From the NCBI GenBank assembly GCA_023515745.1, contig JALECJ010000007.1, positions 1 through 64,000 of the forward strand: a stretch of DNA of 64,000 bases. The letters run 5' to 3'. The stretch's first letter is position 1. Each line of letters starts with the position of its first letter. Source of the stretch: Amoeboaphelidium protococcarum (lineage: Eukaryota > Aphelidiomycota > Aphelidea). This document shows, in pieces, positions 11,068 to 23,402 of the stretch. The translations under genes and the position numbers were made by a program. The notes beneath the pieces are model-generated. The model did no database searches, was not told where the DNA came from, and worked only from the letters and a program-made list of their open reading frames with translations.

Positions 11068-13651
11068 ATGAAAGAGCTGATAGATATAACGCAGGCGTTC
11101 AGAGACTCTCCTGGCTATAGATAAAGCCTGAGTAATAATGAGAATTAGATCCATCAGCTAGAGTCCGTAGTGAAGGGACTGATGAAGTCTGTCAAAGGCA
11201 CTATCGATTTGTCTGGAGGTATGTTATTATATATATATTCGCATTATATGTATTCATCTATGCTCTTTTATTCCAATATTGTATGTAGATATGTCTACTA
11301 AATAGCTTTAGTTTTGTCATGATTTGAATAATATGTGTCACTTGGAGTCTGATGATCAAACTGTTGACCTGTCCATCAAGTCTTTCATATCGAGCATGTA
11401 TGAGGTGGAGAAAGCTCGCAAGATCATGGCTCAGCAGATGCAGTTGATTTTCGTGGACTAGTCGGACACTTTTGTAAAGAGAGACATTCATGGTGTGAAA
11501 GAGAGCAAGAAGCAGTTTGAGTAGATGAGTGATAAGGTGGACTCGGCTCTGGAAAAGTATTTGTCCAAGAGACCATTTGATCCCAGTTAGAAATTGATTA
11601 CCATTTAGAAGGGAGACCAGGCTTAGGCCACTGCAATGGCCAATAGTTAGAACTAGCTAGAGATGGCCGCTGAAGAGGTTGCTCATGTTCGGTATGATTT
11701 CCATTAGAAGAGTATCTAACATGCGGAGGAGCTGAATGCCTTTTAAAAGTTGAAGCGTGTCGAGTATCTGGAGACTCTTTTAGCTTTCATTCAGTTGCAG
11801 AGTAGTTTTTATCATTAGTGTTACGAGTTTATGCACGAGTTGGATCCCACGATTTAGGAGTTTTCCAAGTACCTGAACAGTGTGCGATTGTAACATTAGG
11901 AATATTAGGTGAGTATTAAAGATGTTCGTGAGCAAGAATTGAAGAATGCAGTTCCATATTACAATCCTCTGACCCGTCCGGTGTATCCTAGTAAGATCAA
12001 ATAGATACTGGTGGCTACAAAGGCTGGATATTTGATCAAGAAAGGATCAGGCAAAATTACCCAAGTTTGGTCTCGGAGATGGTTCGTGGTCAGGAATGGG
12101 TACTTTGTATACACCACTAGAGGCAAGGATGAGCCTGCGACTTTGGCAGCTGCACTTAAGCTATGCACAGTGAAAATGGTTGAAGTTCCGGAGAGAAGGT
12201 TTTGCTTTGAACTTATCTCTCCCATGAAGTCTTATGTTCTTCAAGCTGAGAATGAGAAGGACCTCAAAGATTGGATGGAAGTTATATAGAATGCTATTGG
12301 GTTGGCATTGAATAGCGATGACTCTGCTGATCATTTATTGCGCAATATGCATTCAAAGGAGAAGCTTGATGATGACTTTTTTGATTTGGAAAAAGATCAG
12401 ATACCTGAAGTCAACAGGGAAATGGCTGAGTAGATTAAGTCTATTCCCGGCAATAGTTGTTGTGCTGATTGTGGCAATGATCAAGCCGAGTGGTCAAGTA
12501 TTAATTTGGGCATTCTCCTGTGTATCGAGTGCTCTGGTATTCATCGATCTTTAGGTGTACAGGTGTCCAAGGTTAGATCTCTTTTGCTTGATAAATGGGA
12601 ACAGGAATCGTATGATATGATGATCATGTTGGGTAATCAGAAACTTAATGAAATCTACGAGGCCTTGTATTCCCCAGACACATCTTCCGTCAAGAAGGCC
12701 ACCGTCAAATCTGACCGTTTAGAAAAAGAGAAGTGGATTGCTGCCAAGTATGTCAATAAGAAATTTGTTAATCAGGCGACAATTGCCGAATTACAATAAA
12801 GCTTGTGGGAGGCCTTCGATGTCAAAGATATCGGCCGTCTGCTGTCATGTATTGCTTAAGGTTGCCCCGTAGATTCGCGCAATAGTAGTGGATAGACAAT
12901 TTTGTTGGCTGCAATTGAGAGAAATGATTAGTTGATGAAGCACTTCGCCTTGGTGTGGAATGCCGATATTAAAGTCGTGGACCGGGATAGTAATAGTTCG
13001 CTACATTATGCTATTATGAGCGGTGATTAAAAGTTTGTTTAGTATCTGTTGAAGAGAAGAATTGACTGTAATATCAAGAATGCCGGTGGGAAGTTGGCAA
13101 TCGATTTGGCATTAGAGAAGGGAGATCCTCAGTTGGTGACCATGATCAGGCTGCATTAGTTTGAGTTGGAGGAGAGTTTACCTGCCAAGAAGGCACCATA
13201 GCGCGATACCATGATTGGATTACCGCCATCTGTCAGCACTACGGCTAACAGTGAGCTGACTCACCGAGCTTCATCCACCGACCTGAATGCGCCAGATCGT
13301 CAGTTGCCCGATCCTGGGATGACTCCTGATTACGATTAGCATGGCAGCTCTTCCGCCAATGGTCAACATCATAACTACTCTCCATCTAATGCGGGCGGTG
13401 CAGTGTCTGGAGATGAAAGATCTGTGAATTAGGATGACAAGTCACTGTCTGCTAAATTTAATCGCCTATCTCCTACCAAAGCAGCCAAGAACTTGTTCAA
13501 TACCTTTAGAAGCTAAAGTCCTACCAGAATGAAATCTGGCTCTCAGGGACATTTGGACAAGCACAGTTCGTATTATGCGCCCGCAGACTCTGACGAGAGA
13601 CAGAATATGATGACAGGTGGTAGTCAAACTCAAGGCTCTGAAATGTCTTGA
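11068..13651 (+). CDS. ACAP-type ArfGAP (BAR-PH-ArfGAP-ankyrin), 837 aa
   Basis: Exons 11068-11218 and 11289-13651 are joined across a 70-nt intron (GTATGT...TGTAG); the stop is TGA 13649-13651. The N-terminal BAR domain begins MKELIDITQAFRDSPGYR, like human ACAPs (LKDSPRFR). A PH domain at about residues 292-392 contains KITQVWSRRWFVV and RRFCFELISPMKSYVLQA. The ArfGAP zinc finger at about 442-465 reads CADCGNDQAEW...CIECSGIHRSLG with the catalytic Arg. Ankyrin repeats lie at about 560-660. The C-terminus is Ser/Gln-rich and disordered. Members stimulate GTP hydrolysis on Arf and sense membrane curvature. It converges on glutamine synthetase. Confidence 0.93.
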
Positions 13652-13919
13652 TTAATATACACACAGGCGTCGAGAGATATTGTCAATGGTGCTTTTGATG
13701 ATAATGATGATAAAAATGATTCTGTGATTCTATAAATTCGTTATGATAATACTGTATTGTAGTAAAAATAAGTTTTCCATAACAAGAAAGCTATAACTAA
13801 ACGAGCATAAATAATTTCCACTACATTCCGGTATAACTATTACTCTTTCACTCAAAGTAAATTCCTAAACATTTCCAATAACCAAGTATAGTACATATAG
13901 TACGACATCTTCTTCAAGC

Positions 13920-16178
13920 TCAAATACTAAACAACAACTCAATGTACTTAGGGAATGGCCAATTCTTATCATTGACAATGCCCTCCAAGTTGTCAACCTG
14001 CTGACGGATCTAGTTCATCACCGGCAGCAAATCTCTTGCAGCAGTCAAGTCAGCGTCCTCTTCGTGAGACTGAGCAATAGCGTCAATGTTCTTCACCAGC
14101 TTGTCACCATTCTCGCTCAGCTAGTTCAACAGCTCGCCCAACTGAACCAACACCTTCTTCTCAGTAGTGTAATCGACACCAGCGTCCTTCAGCTTGCACA
14201 CAGATTCAGCCATCTACTTGCGAGTGTCAAAAGTCATTGGCAGAATGGCAGTGAACAACATACTCTTCAAAGTATTAGCCTCAATCAAGATATCCTTGGC
14301 ATACTTCTCACTCAAGATGTGGTATCTAGAGTTCAATTCCTCGGGCGAGAAGATTTGAGACACTTCTGTCAACATCTTCTAGTGCTTAGGATCCAAGAGA
14401 ACGCGGAAAGCTTCAGGAGCGCAGCGGATATTTGGTAAACCACGACGCTGAGCCTCTGCATGCCACTCAGCAGAGTAACCGTCACCCTCGAATCTAATAG
14501 CCTTAGTCTTCACAATGTAATCCTTCAACACAGCCATAATATCAGCAGTAGTTGGAGTCTTTCCAGCGCCAACCTTCTTCTCCAACACTTCAGTGATCTC
14601 AGTGATCGATGCAGCCACAGCAGCATTGACCAGAGTCACAGGGAACGATGGAGACTGCTTGGCACCCACGGCACGGAACTCAAACTTATTACCAGTGAAA
14701 GCAAATGGAGAAGTTCTATTACGATCAGTCAAGTCACGGGCAATCTCAGGCAGAGTGGCCACCTTGACGTCCAAAGAAGTTCCACCCACCTTGATGTGAC
14801 GGAACTTTGGCTAAGTCTCCTTCTTCACCTCACGATTCTACTCAATAGAATCCAAAACCTCAGTCAACTGCTCACCCAAGAAAACACTAATAATACTTGG
14901 AGGTGCTTCATTACCACCCAGACGATGATCATTGCTAGCTGAGGCAATACCACAACGAAGCAATGCAGAGTGATTGTGCACAGCATTAATGACAGCAACC
15001 AAGAACAGTAAGAATACTGGATTGTCTCTAGGATTGGCAGTTGGATCCAGAAGATTAATACCAGTATCAGTGGACATGGACCAGTTGCAGTGCTTTCCAG
15101 ATCCATTGATACCACTGAATGGCTTCTCGTGGAACAACACCTTCAACTTGTGACGATGAGCAACACGATGCAACACTTCCATGGTGAGCAGATTGTGATC
15201 CACAGCGAGCGGAGCCTCCTCAAAGATTGGAGCAACCTCAAACTGAGCAGGTGCGACTTCATTGTGACGAGTCTTGATTGGAACACCCAACTTGTACAGC
15301 TCCAACTCAGCCTCGCTAATAGTTGACAGCACACGGGATGGGATACGACCAAAATAATGGTCCTCCATCTGCTGATGCTTAGGTGGAAGAGAACCGATCA
15401 GAGTTCTGCCGGCAATCTTCAGATCAGGACGAAGAGCATACAGATTACGATCCAACAGAAAGAACTCCTGCTCAGTTCCCAAAGTGGCAATAACTCTCTT
15501 GACATCCTTGTGGCCAATCAAGTTCAGCAGCTTCACAGCACTCTTGTTGATGGCATCGACGGAACGCAACAGAACAGTCTTCTCATCCAGAGCCTCACCA
15601 TTATAAGAGATGAACACGGATGGAATGTACAACACTTTAGTATCATTAGGACCATCCTGCAAATACATCGGGCTGGTGGTATCCCAGACAGTGTAACCTC
15701 TAGCCTCAAAAGTGTTTCTTACACCACCATTAGGGAAACTAGAAGCATCCGGCTCAGCCTGCAACAACTGGCTTCCAGAGAACGCATCAATAGCCACAAC
15801 CTCCTCACCATACGAGCCGATCACAGACTTCAGAGTCAAGAAACTATCATGCTTCTCCGCAGTAGTATCAGTCTGAGGCTGGAAGAGATGAGTGAAATGA
15901 GTAGCTCCTCTCTAGCTGGCCCAAGTTCTAACAGCATGAGCAATAGCATCAGAGGTGGCCTTGCTCAGACACTTGTTACCCTTCATTTAGTGCATAAAGT
16001 CATTGAAGACAGGCTTTGGCAGATGTTGCTGCATAGTCTTGAGAGTGAACACATTCTCTGCAAACACTTCAGACACTGTCAACGGACGCCCCTGTGAATC
16101 CTTTGGATAAGGCACACTTCTTGCAGATCTTGAAGTTTAATCCAACACTGCACTAATTCTAGCTTACTGACTTGACAT
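13920..16178 (-). CDS. Glutamine synthetase type III, 752 aa
   Basis: A single exon runs from ATG 16178 to TGA 13920-13922. The enzyme makes glutamine from glutamate, ammonia and ATP. Length (about 750 aa) and motifs identify type III, not the 350-aa type II usual in fungi and animals: [15 protein letters not shown] near residue 40, [87 protein letters not shown], and the C-terminal [12 protein letters not shown]. Type III enzymes are scattered through protists and bacteria. The gene depends heavily on Gln supply, a point of interest in a genome with two extra Gln codons. Confidence 0.95.
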
Positions 16179-17917
16179 ATTTTAGTATAAATACTAGACA
16201 GTTGATATAAGTTCAATATCAAAGAGACGAATATACTAACTAAACTCGGATAGATGTACTGTACAACAAACAACAGAGATAACGAGATAGATAGAGAGAG
16301 AGAGAGAGTAAACAGACAAGAGAGAGAGAGAAGGAACAAACAAAGCGGCAACTGACACCGGCGCGGCGTTTGTGAAATTGGAAACGAATTTGTTCGTGTT
16401 GACGATGATCGATGATGATGATGAGCCGACGAAACGTTTCTTATTTTCGGGGGGAGGTGAAACGATAAGTATTCGAAAACTGGTCTGGCGCCACTCTCAA
16501 TTTTCACGACGTGTCTCTTTCTCCGCTTTCTTTTTATTACATCCGCAGAAATGAGGCTTGACTTAAGGACTCTGAATCTGAATGATGAAACGTGCATTAG
16601 TTCGTTCGATTGATCATTGGCGATGGCGTTCAATGGGGGAAGTTGCATACTCTCATTTATAATCAGATCATTGTAAACCTTACATCTACTTCATTGTTCT
16701 TAATACGTAGACTATTTACTAAGATAGTGAAGCGTCGCTTTGATGCTCGCGTTAAGAATAAGTAATCTGCGCTTTGCTGGATTAAAAATAAGAGTACATT
16801 AGTAAGTTATATTGTGTTTCAATTATTATGTAATCTAAGCCATATTGACCTTCATCCATTTGCATTGGTTGTCTTAACTAGCTGATATCTTTTTCGTTAA
16901 AAACTAATTCTAAGCGACCGGAGAGAATAAGTGTTAGCTATGAATTGGTAACGTACTTAGTCCTCTATCGGGCACGCTGCAAAGGCCGACTCTAGCGTTC
17001 ACTCTGAACGTCAAGTCATAATCGGCTGTCGCAAAGATTAGCCTTGAGACTTTTGTTTTAGACTGTAAATCACCAAATACTTGATGGGTTATATTGTATG
17101 TTTTATATGACTGATAAATGATCAATGTTCTGCAAACTTTTTACTCTCATTCTGATCATAGTTTCAGCTTTTAATTATGGAAAGCAAATTGATGGAAATC
17201 AAAACTCCAACTTATGAAAGTAAAAGTTTTTTAGAGAATGGCGATTTATATTGCGGCCCGTAAAATTTGTCAATGTAAATTACCAATGGAAAGTTCATTC
17301 CATCATACATAATATTTTTCATATGTTCTGTAGGTAAGTATTATAGCTTATAACCATTGGGAACCGACTTACAAGGGCAATTGTTTTGAAAGTCCATCTT
17401 CAGAAGTTCACTTACCGTACTTTTTTTATTTAAACGGTAATGAAATATTTATGGAGCACTTAATAATAGATTAATTTAAACAATTGATGACTTAAAAATC
17501 CTGCTAAACCACAAACTTTTATGCATAGAGCACCCAAAATTCTGTCTCCGTTGGCAAATTTTTTATCGTGAATTGTTCAAGCAACTAAATTATTATACTA
17601 TCATTCTGTCGAATGTAGATAAACGCCCGACTGGTTGAATAATTAAGAATCAGCGTAATCCATCTTTCTATAGAATCACATACGGAATATCGACACAGCT
17701 TACAACACCGCGCACATTTATACTTGACGAAAAGCATTCGATAATCGTGTGATTGTTTCAAAAACTCTTACGTTAACAGAGAGTCAGAACATTGCCAAAA
17801 ACGACTTTTAATAAAATCTAGACGAAAGGTGAAATACAAAATCTATCCGCGTTATCTTGTACAGTTTTTTATGAGAAATTCAACGCAAAAATTAGTGAGA
17901 TTTTATCACGATTTTCC
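16179..17917. other. Long intergenic region with GA tract; no convincing gene
   Basis: The gap upstream of glutamine synthetase begins with a polypurine tract: GATAGATAGA then GA repeats at about 16282-16340. Short frames exist on both strands (for example plus 16372-16554 with IDDDDEPTKRF) but none has a recognisable motif. I see no RNA gene or transposon ends. Part is presumably the promoter and 5' leader of glutamine synthetase, and the right end is the leader of RAD3. Confidence 0.4.
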
Positions 17918-18292
17918 ATGGACTTTTTTGTACGAAGCTCGTTCTTCCGAGGCCCCAACCAGAATTTCGAAACACGCGCATTCACACAGGAGACTGAAAT
18001 AGAAACTCGCTTCATCGAAGCCCTCCGTCGTTTCACTCCGTACGGCTTCTATTTCTGCTCGCAATAAATACACGAGTTTTCTTCATAGCTGATGGCTACT
18101 ATAAGGGGGATGAGAAAATTTACTTCCCGACTGTTTAAACACAATGGCTCGCGTTTTGTGATTGTTTTGTCTGATCATTCCAAGGCGCGGTGTTCAATTT
18201 CTTTCCTGTTACTTGTAGCAAGCAGATTAATCCCATTTTTAGAGAGAGAAAGTGATTTCGTAATTGTACAGTTTAGGTATCAGTTTTTTATT

Positions 18293-21013
18293 ATGAAGTT
18301 TATGGTGGAAGATTTAGAGGTTATATTCCCGTATGAATACGTGTATCCAGAGTAGGTGGACTATATGTATCATTTGAAGATCACTTTGGATCACCATGTC
18401 ACTGGACACGGTGCAATCGGTCATGGAGTCTTGGAGATGCCTTCTGGGACTGGTAAAACTATAACACTTTTAGCTCTTATTGTCGCTTATTAATAAAGAT
18501 TGAGGTTGCGTTAGATAAGTGGTAATTCAAATGGTGATATTAATGGTGATGTTGGAATATTTGATGGACCTCGATAATTGATTTATGCGTCAAGAACAGT
18601 GTAAGAGATTGAAAAGGCACTTGCGGAATTGGATCGGTTGATTTTATATAGAGCTAGCTATTATCAGGAGCAACTTGACTAGGCGTCTGCCAATAATTTG
18701 GATGTAAAGATGATTGAAGAGTTAAAAGTCAAGGTTTAGCTGGAGTAGTCGTTCCTGGCTGTTGGTTTATCTGCGCGTAAGAATATGTGCATCCATCCTG
18801 CTGTAAATCGTGACAGAAGAGGTCAGGTTGTTGATGCGTTGTGCTAGAGTTTGACAGCCTCCTGGGTCAGATAGAAGGATGGTGGTAGACGGTGTACATT
18901 CTATGAGAATTTGGATAAGCATATAAATCCTCCAAAGGATATAGAAGATTCTTAAACTATCGCAGATTACAATGCGGATGCCGTTCCATCATCAGGCGTG
19001 TATGGCATTGAAGATATTAAACTGCATGGTGAGAAGTAGAACGTGTGTCCGTATTTTCTATCCAGGAACTTGATCAAGAAGGCTAATGTTCTCATCTATT
19101 CGTATCATTACTTGCTGGATCCTAAAATTGCATCGCTTGTCAGTAAAGATCTTCCATCCAATAGTATCATCGTATTTGATGAGGCTCACAATATCGACAA
19201 TGTGTGTATCGATTCAATGAGCTTTGAGATTGGTCGATCCACTTTGGCTGGTGCTAATCGGGCATTGGAGTCTTTGAATACCGAGATTCGTAATATCAGG
19301 TACGTGAATAAAGAGAAGCTGGAGAATGAGTATATACGTCTTGTTGATGGGCTACGTGAGTAGCATTTGCAGAGGTAGACTGACTTGATACTGGCTAATC
19401 CTGCGCTGCCTGATGATATCCTTGAGGAAGCGGTCCCGGGTAACATTCGTAAAGCTGAGCATTTTGTAGCATTTATGAAGCGGTTGGTTGAGTATTTGAA
19501 GACGCGGTTGAAAATTTAGTAGGTTGTCTCTCAGTCCCCGTTGAGTTTCTTGCACAATATCAAGACTGAATGTGCGATTGAGAGAAAAGCGTTGAGGTTC
19601 TGTTCTGAACGTTTAGGCTCTTTATTGCGCACTCTGGAAATTGTTCCCTCTTCCAATGCATCAGTACAGTAATAATAATAGCCTTCAGATCAAGGAACAT
19701 CGGGCAGTGGCGGTGCAGGTAGACCGGAGGACTTTAGTGCCCTAGGTAGAGTGGCCAACTTTGCAACTATAGTGGGCACGTACTTGGAGGGGTTCCTGCT
19801 ATTGATGGAGCCATTTGAAGGAATGGGCAATGCAATATATAATCCAATTCTTCATCTCGTGTGTCTAGATGCCTCCATCGCCATCAAGCCTGTCCTGAAT
19901 CGATTCAAGACTGTTATCATTACATCGGGTACACTGTCGCCGCTCGATATGTATCCCAAGATTCTGGATTTTAGGCATCAGGTTGTAACTTCAAAATCTT
20001 TTAGTATGACGCTGACCAGAAATTGCTTCCTGCCTCTGGTGATCACTCGAGGATCGGATCAAGTGCCGTTATCTTCCAAGTTCGAGGTTAGGAACGATCC
20101 ATCGGTGGTTAGAAATTATGGCAATCTGCTGATATCAATGTCCAAGATTGTACCTGATGGTATTGTCGTATTTTTCCCGTCTTATATCTACTTGGAATCC
20201 ATTGTACATTAGTGGACACAGTCGCTGGCTGGCGGGTAATCAGTTATTGATTAGTTGCTGTAGAACAAGCTGGTTTTTATCGAGACGCCTGATGGCACAG
20301 AGACCACTATTGCATTATAAAATTACCGCAAGGCTTGTGATTATGGCAGAGGTGCTATATTGTTTAGTGTGGCCAGAGGAAAGGTGGCAGAGGGAATTGA
20401 TTTTGACCACAACTATGGTAGAGCCGTCCTTATGTGTGGCATACCATATCAGTATACTGAGTCTAGAATACTGAAGACCAGATTGGAGTATATCAGGGAG
20501 AAGTATTAGATACGGGAAAATGATTTCCTCACGTTTGATGCCATTAGACAAGCTGCCCAATGTGTTGGCCGAGCACTAAGAGGCAAGACTGATTATGGTC
20601 TGATGATATTTGCCGATAAAAGGTATGCGCGATAAGATAAGTGGGGCAAGTTACCACTTTGGATACAGAAGGGAGCTACTTCTACACAGCTGGGTATTAC
20701 AGGACGTGGTGGCAAGTCTGGTGGTAGTGGATTGGTTGGAGCCAGTAGCGCCAGTCTAATTGGCCTAAGTACGGATGAGTGTATAATGATTGTGAAAAAG
20801 TTCTTGCGCGAGATGGGCCAGGAGCTGGGCAGTGCTGGCCAGGTTGGAGTCAGTTTATGGCGAGAGGAGGATGTTGTGAAGTGGTTCTCTGGTGGTCATG
20901 CAACAATTGAAAACTCCAACAGCACTCAGTCGCAGTAGTAGAAGGAAGATCAAGACGCTCTGATGGATGATATAGATCCAGATGTTTTGAATGATATGGA
21001 CTATGAAATGTGA
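18293..21013 (+). CDS. RAD3: XPD/Rad3 DNA helicase of TFIIH, 906 aa
   Basis: A single frame runs from ATG 18293 to TGA 21011-21013. XPD is the 5'-3' Fe-S helicase of TFIIH, needed for nucleotide excision repair and present in RNA polymerase II initiation. The start [21 protein letters not shown] matches the family N-terminus, with TAG as the conserved Gln. Walker A is MPSGTGKT (residues 49-56), Fe-S cysteines include KNMCIHP...CPYFLSRN, the DEAH box lies at 296-299, and motif [16 protein letters not shown] starts at 756. Human XPD is 760 aa; extra length comes from Gln/Asn-rich insertions between Walker A and DEAH, other linkers, and a Gln/Asp-rich tail. The frame is also open upstream to an ATG at 17918, but the conserved start argues for 18293. 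Confidence 0.96.
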
Positions 21014-21067
21014 ACAATAGAGAATGTAATAATGTACATAACTATCCTTATTATGAGAGACGCCTGA

Positions 21068-22153
21068 TCACTTTTATTATTGTAATGAAGATGATTACGG
21101 ATCTTGCGACGATTGTTGTTTAAACTCATCCTTCAGCTCATACATGCCCTTGTGCTGACCACTCTTGATGTAGAATGCAATCTGATTTAGTAACTCTTTG
21201 ACATACGTGACTGGCTACCGTGTATGATCAGACATTCCTTGAACTGACCATGCAGGAGTCTGTTCATATGCTTTGAACATCATATTGATCACCTCATCAC
21301 GAGGCAGTTTCTCATAACGGTTCTCCATCTACTCCTACTTTCGCTTCTTACTCGCCTTTGACAGTGCAGCAGCAGAGCCAAACTATAGACCAGCCATACT
21401 GCCCATCGTATAGCTATCTGACATCTATATTGTGGGATTCAACAGAGACCTTTTCTACTACGGTTACCCATCCTTTTATGTCTCGGAATCATAATCACCA
21501 ATCTTCTTGGTAACTCTAACTGGCTACTCAGCCTTCTCCTTTCGCAGTCGCAGAATATTTCTATAATCAGCATCCATCACGGGTATAACATTACATTCAT
21601 GCTGCACACATCCCTCAACACCAACAGTGTACTCTTGAGTGGCAGCCAGACGAACTCCACCGCGCATAGTCTTGACGCGATCTGCACCCTCAGCGACCAC
21701 AGTATCAGTGGAGAAGGTGAATAAGTTCCCGGGTGGATTATTAGATATTTGAAGATTATAATTCTTTGGCAATATAGCAGGATCAAATTCACTCTTAGAC
21801 AAAAGATTTAGATTTCTATTCACTTCTAGCGTAATCTTGGGCATTGAATTCTTAACTTGTGCAGCATCAATCGAAAGGTGTCCAAGTTCACTCTGAGGCC
21901 TAGTTTTACTCCACACGTCCATAAGGAAATCCGGAACTTTCACCAGCCACACTTTATTGCCAGCCTTGGTCATATCTGCAGTCTACTTGTTCAAGTATGA
22001 TCGAATATTTTGGTTTAATTATTATTAGCCAGGTGATATCTGCTGTCCATCAGTAATTTCTTAATCATCATCTTCTTCCTCCATTGATAATTAATCTTCT
22101 ACTTCATTATCATTATTCAAGATTTAATTCTATTCCAAGTCAGAACCATCCAT
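21068..22153 (-). CDS. GTF2F2: TFIIF beta subunit (RAP30/TFG2), 361 aa
   Basis: A single exon runs from ATG 22153 to TGA 21068-21070. TFIIF-beta escorts RNA polymerase II into the preinitiation complex. An acidic Gln-rich N-terminus (EEEDDQEITDGQQ) is followed by the dimerisation domain starting NKVWLVKVPDFLMDVW (RAP30: KVWLVKVPKYLSQQW), a conserved middle (GVEGCVQHECNVIPVMD.DYR) and the C-terminal winged helix (RDEVINMMFKAYEQTPAWSV, PVTYVKELLNQIAFYIKSG). It converges on RAD3 with 54 bp between stops. Many Gln codons are TAG or TAA. Confidence 0.93.
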
Positions 22154-22372
22154 ATTATGCTATATATACTCTTATTCCACTAGTCTTGTTAAATAGTATT
22201 GCTGAATTCTTATAAAAAGTAATTCAGATTTAAAGAAGAAGGAGAAAACAAAGGAGCGATCAAAATCGAAAGCAATCAACATCATTTTGCAGATCAAATC
22301 AAAGTCAAATCTATTATCAATCAACTCTACTCAATTCATAAATACTACTATCTATAGCTCTGAATAAGGCGA

Positions 22373-23047
22373 TCAGAACATCAGCATCAAAACACCAGCT
22401 GCAATCGCAGACCATCCGCCCAAAGCAATGACAGAGGCATCATTAGTGCTGGTGGAAGCCTCAGTGGTAGCAGGATCAGTGGTGGATACAGAGTTCTCAC
22501 CGTTAGCAGCAACACCGCACACTCTACCACCATCTTTCAGAGTGATACAACCATTGTAGGAGCCAGAGCCGGAGATTTGACCATCAGCGTACTTACCGCT
22601 ACCTTGAGCTGAACCCTCGACAGTGTTTCCATCAAACGTACCGCGACCGGTGATTGAACCTTGAGTTTCGACAGTATGAGCATCCTTGTCATAGCTGGAG
22701 CTACCGTGAGCAGCACCTTCAATACCAGCACCATGAGGGCCAGTTACACGACCAGACACAGATCCCTGGGCATTCTCATCCTACTTACCGCTACCAGTGA
22801 TTGCACCGGCAGCATCAACGTGGCCAACAGGAGTCATGAAATCCAACTCAGCCTAACCATTGGCAGCGACATAGTTAATCTCTGATACTGGAGGATTGTA
22901 GACACCGTTGCCGACGATTGCACCAGTGGCGTTGGCCTGAACCATCTAATCACCAATAGATGCAGATCCAACATTGTTCAAAACAACAGCAGACGCGTTC
23001 AGAGTACCGATAGTAGCCAGGACAGACAAGACGATTTTAGTTTGCAT
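22373..23047 (-). CDS. Secreted Gly/Ser-rich protein with GPI-anchor-like C-terminus, 224 aa
   Basis: The frame runs from ATG 23047 to TGA 22373-22375. Residues 1-18 form a signal peptide (MQTKIVLSVLATIGTLNASA). The mature region is built of irregular short repeats of the type G-x-I-x-G-x-G-x-Y/F (AGAITGSGK, GSVSGRVTGP, GSITGRGTFDG, GQISGSGSYNG). A Thr/Ser-rich linker (STTDPATTEASTST) precedes a C-terminal hydrophobic stretch (VIALGGWSAIAAGVLMLMF), the arrangement of fungal GPI-anchored wall proteins. Two Cys (CITL...VCGV) may pair. No family name is known to me. Presence of GPI1 in the window fits an anchored fate. Confidence 0.65.
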
Positions 23048-23402
23048 TTTTAGTAGATTAGAGTAGATATTACTTTTAATTTAAGGTATTTGATTTTGGT
23101 GAGGAAGAGAAAGATGGATAGCCATGTAAGCCTTTTATAGTGCAGCTGATTCTGTAAATAGTATCACCGGGATCTTGATATAGAATCTTGGCGTCTATTT
23201 AGACATCTAAAAGTACAAGAATAGAATCACTACATATAGTAACACTCAATGCTCATCTCAAAGAACTAACAGAGAAATATTAAAACGATGAGTAGTTGGA
23301 AGGCACCTAATGATGAGATCTAACCGTGATACGTCTCTTTGTGGAGTAGCTACTTTGAGTAAAGGAGACATTCGCAGTGATGGTTATAAAGACTTTTATT
23401 AT
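23048..23402. promoter_or_regulatory. Intergenic region upstream of the secreted protein
   Basis: This 355-bp gap lies between the start of the secreted Gly/Ser-rich protein and the stop of URI1, both minus strand. It is AT-rich with no open frame that looks coding. It presumably holds the promoter of the secreted protein and the 3' end of URI1. Confidence 0.4.

Noticed and set aside
15357-16097. 246-codon plus-strand frame in the glutamine synthetase region
   Set aside because: It is the complement of conserved GSIII coding sequence and has no motif of its own.
16282-16340. GA-repeat tract as a coding or mobile feature
   Set aside because: Simple sequence only; no flanking repeats or gene, so it is noted as possible promoter sequence.
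22537-22885. Alternative frames in the Gly/Ser-rich secreted gene
   Set aside because: The frame with signal peptide, repeats and C-terminal hydrophobic tail is complete; the other frames are shadows of its repetitive sequence.
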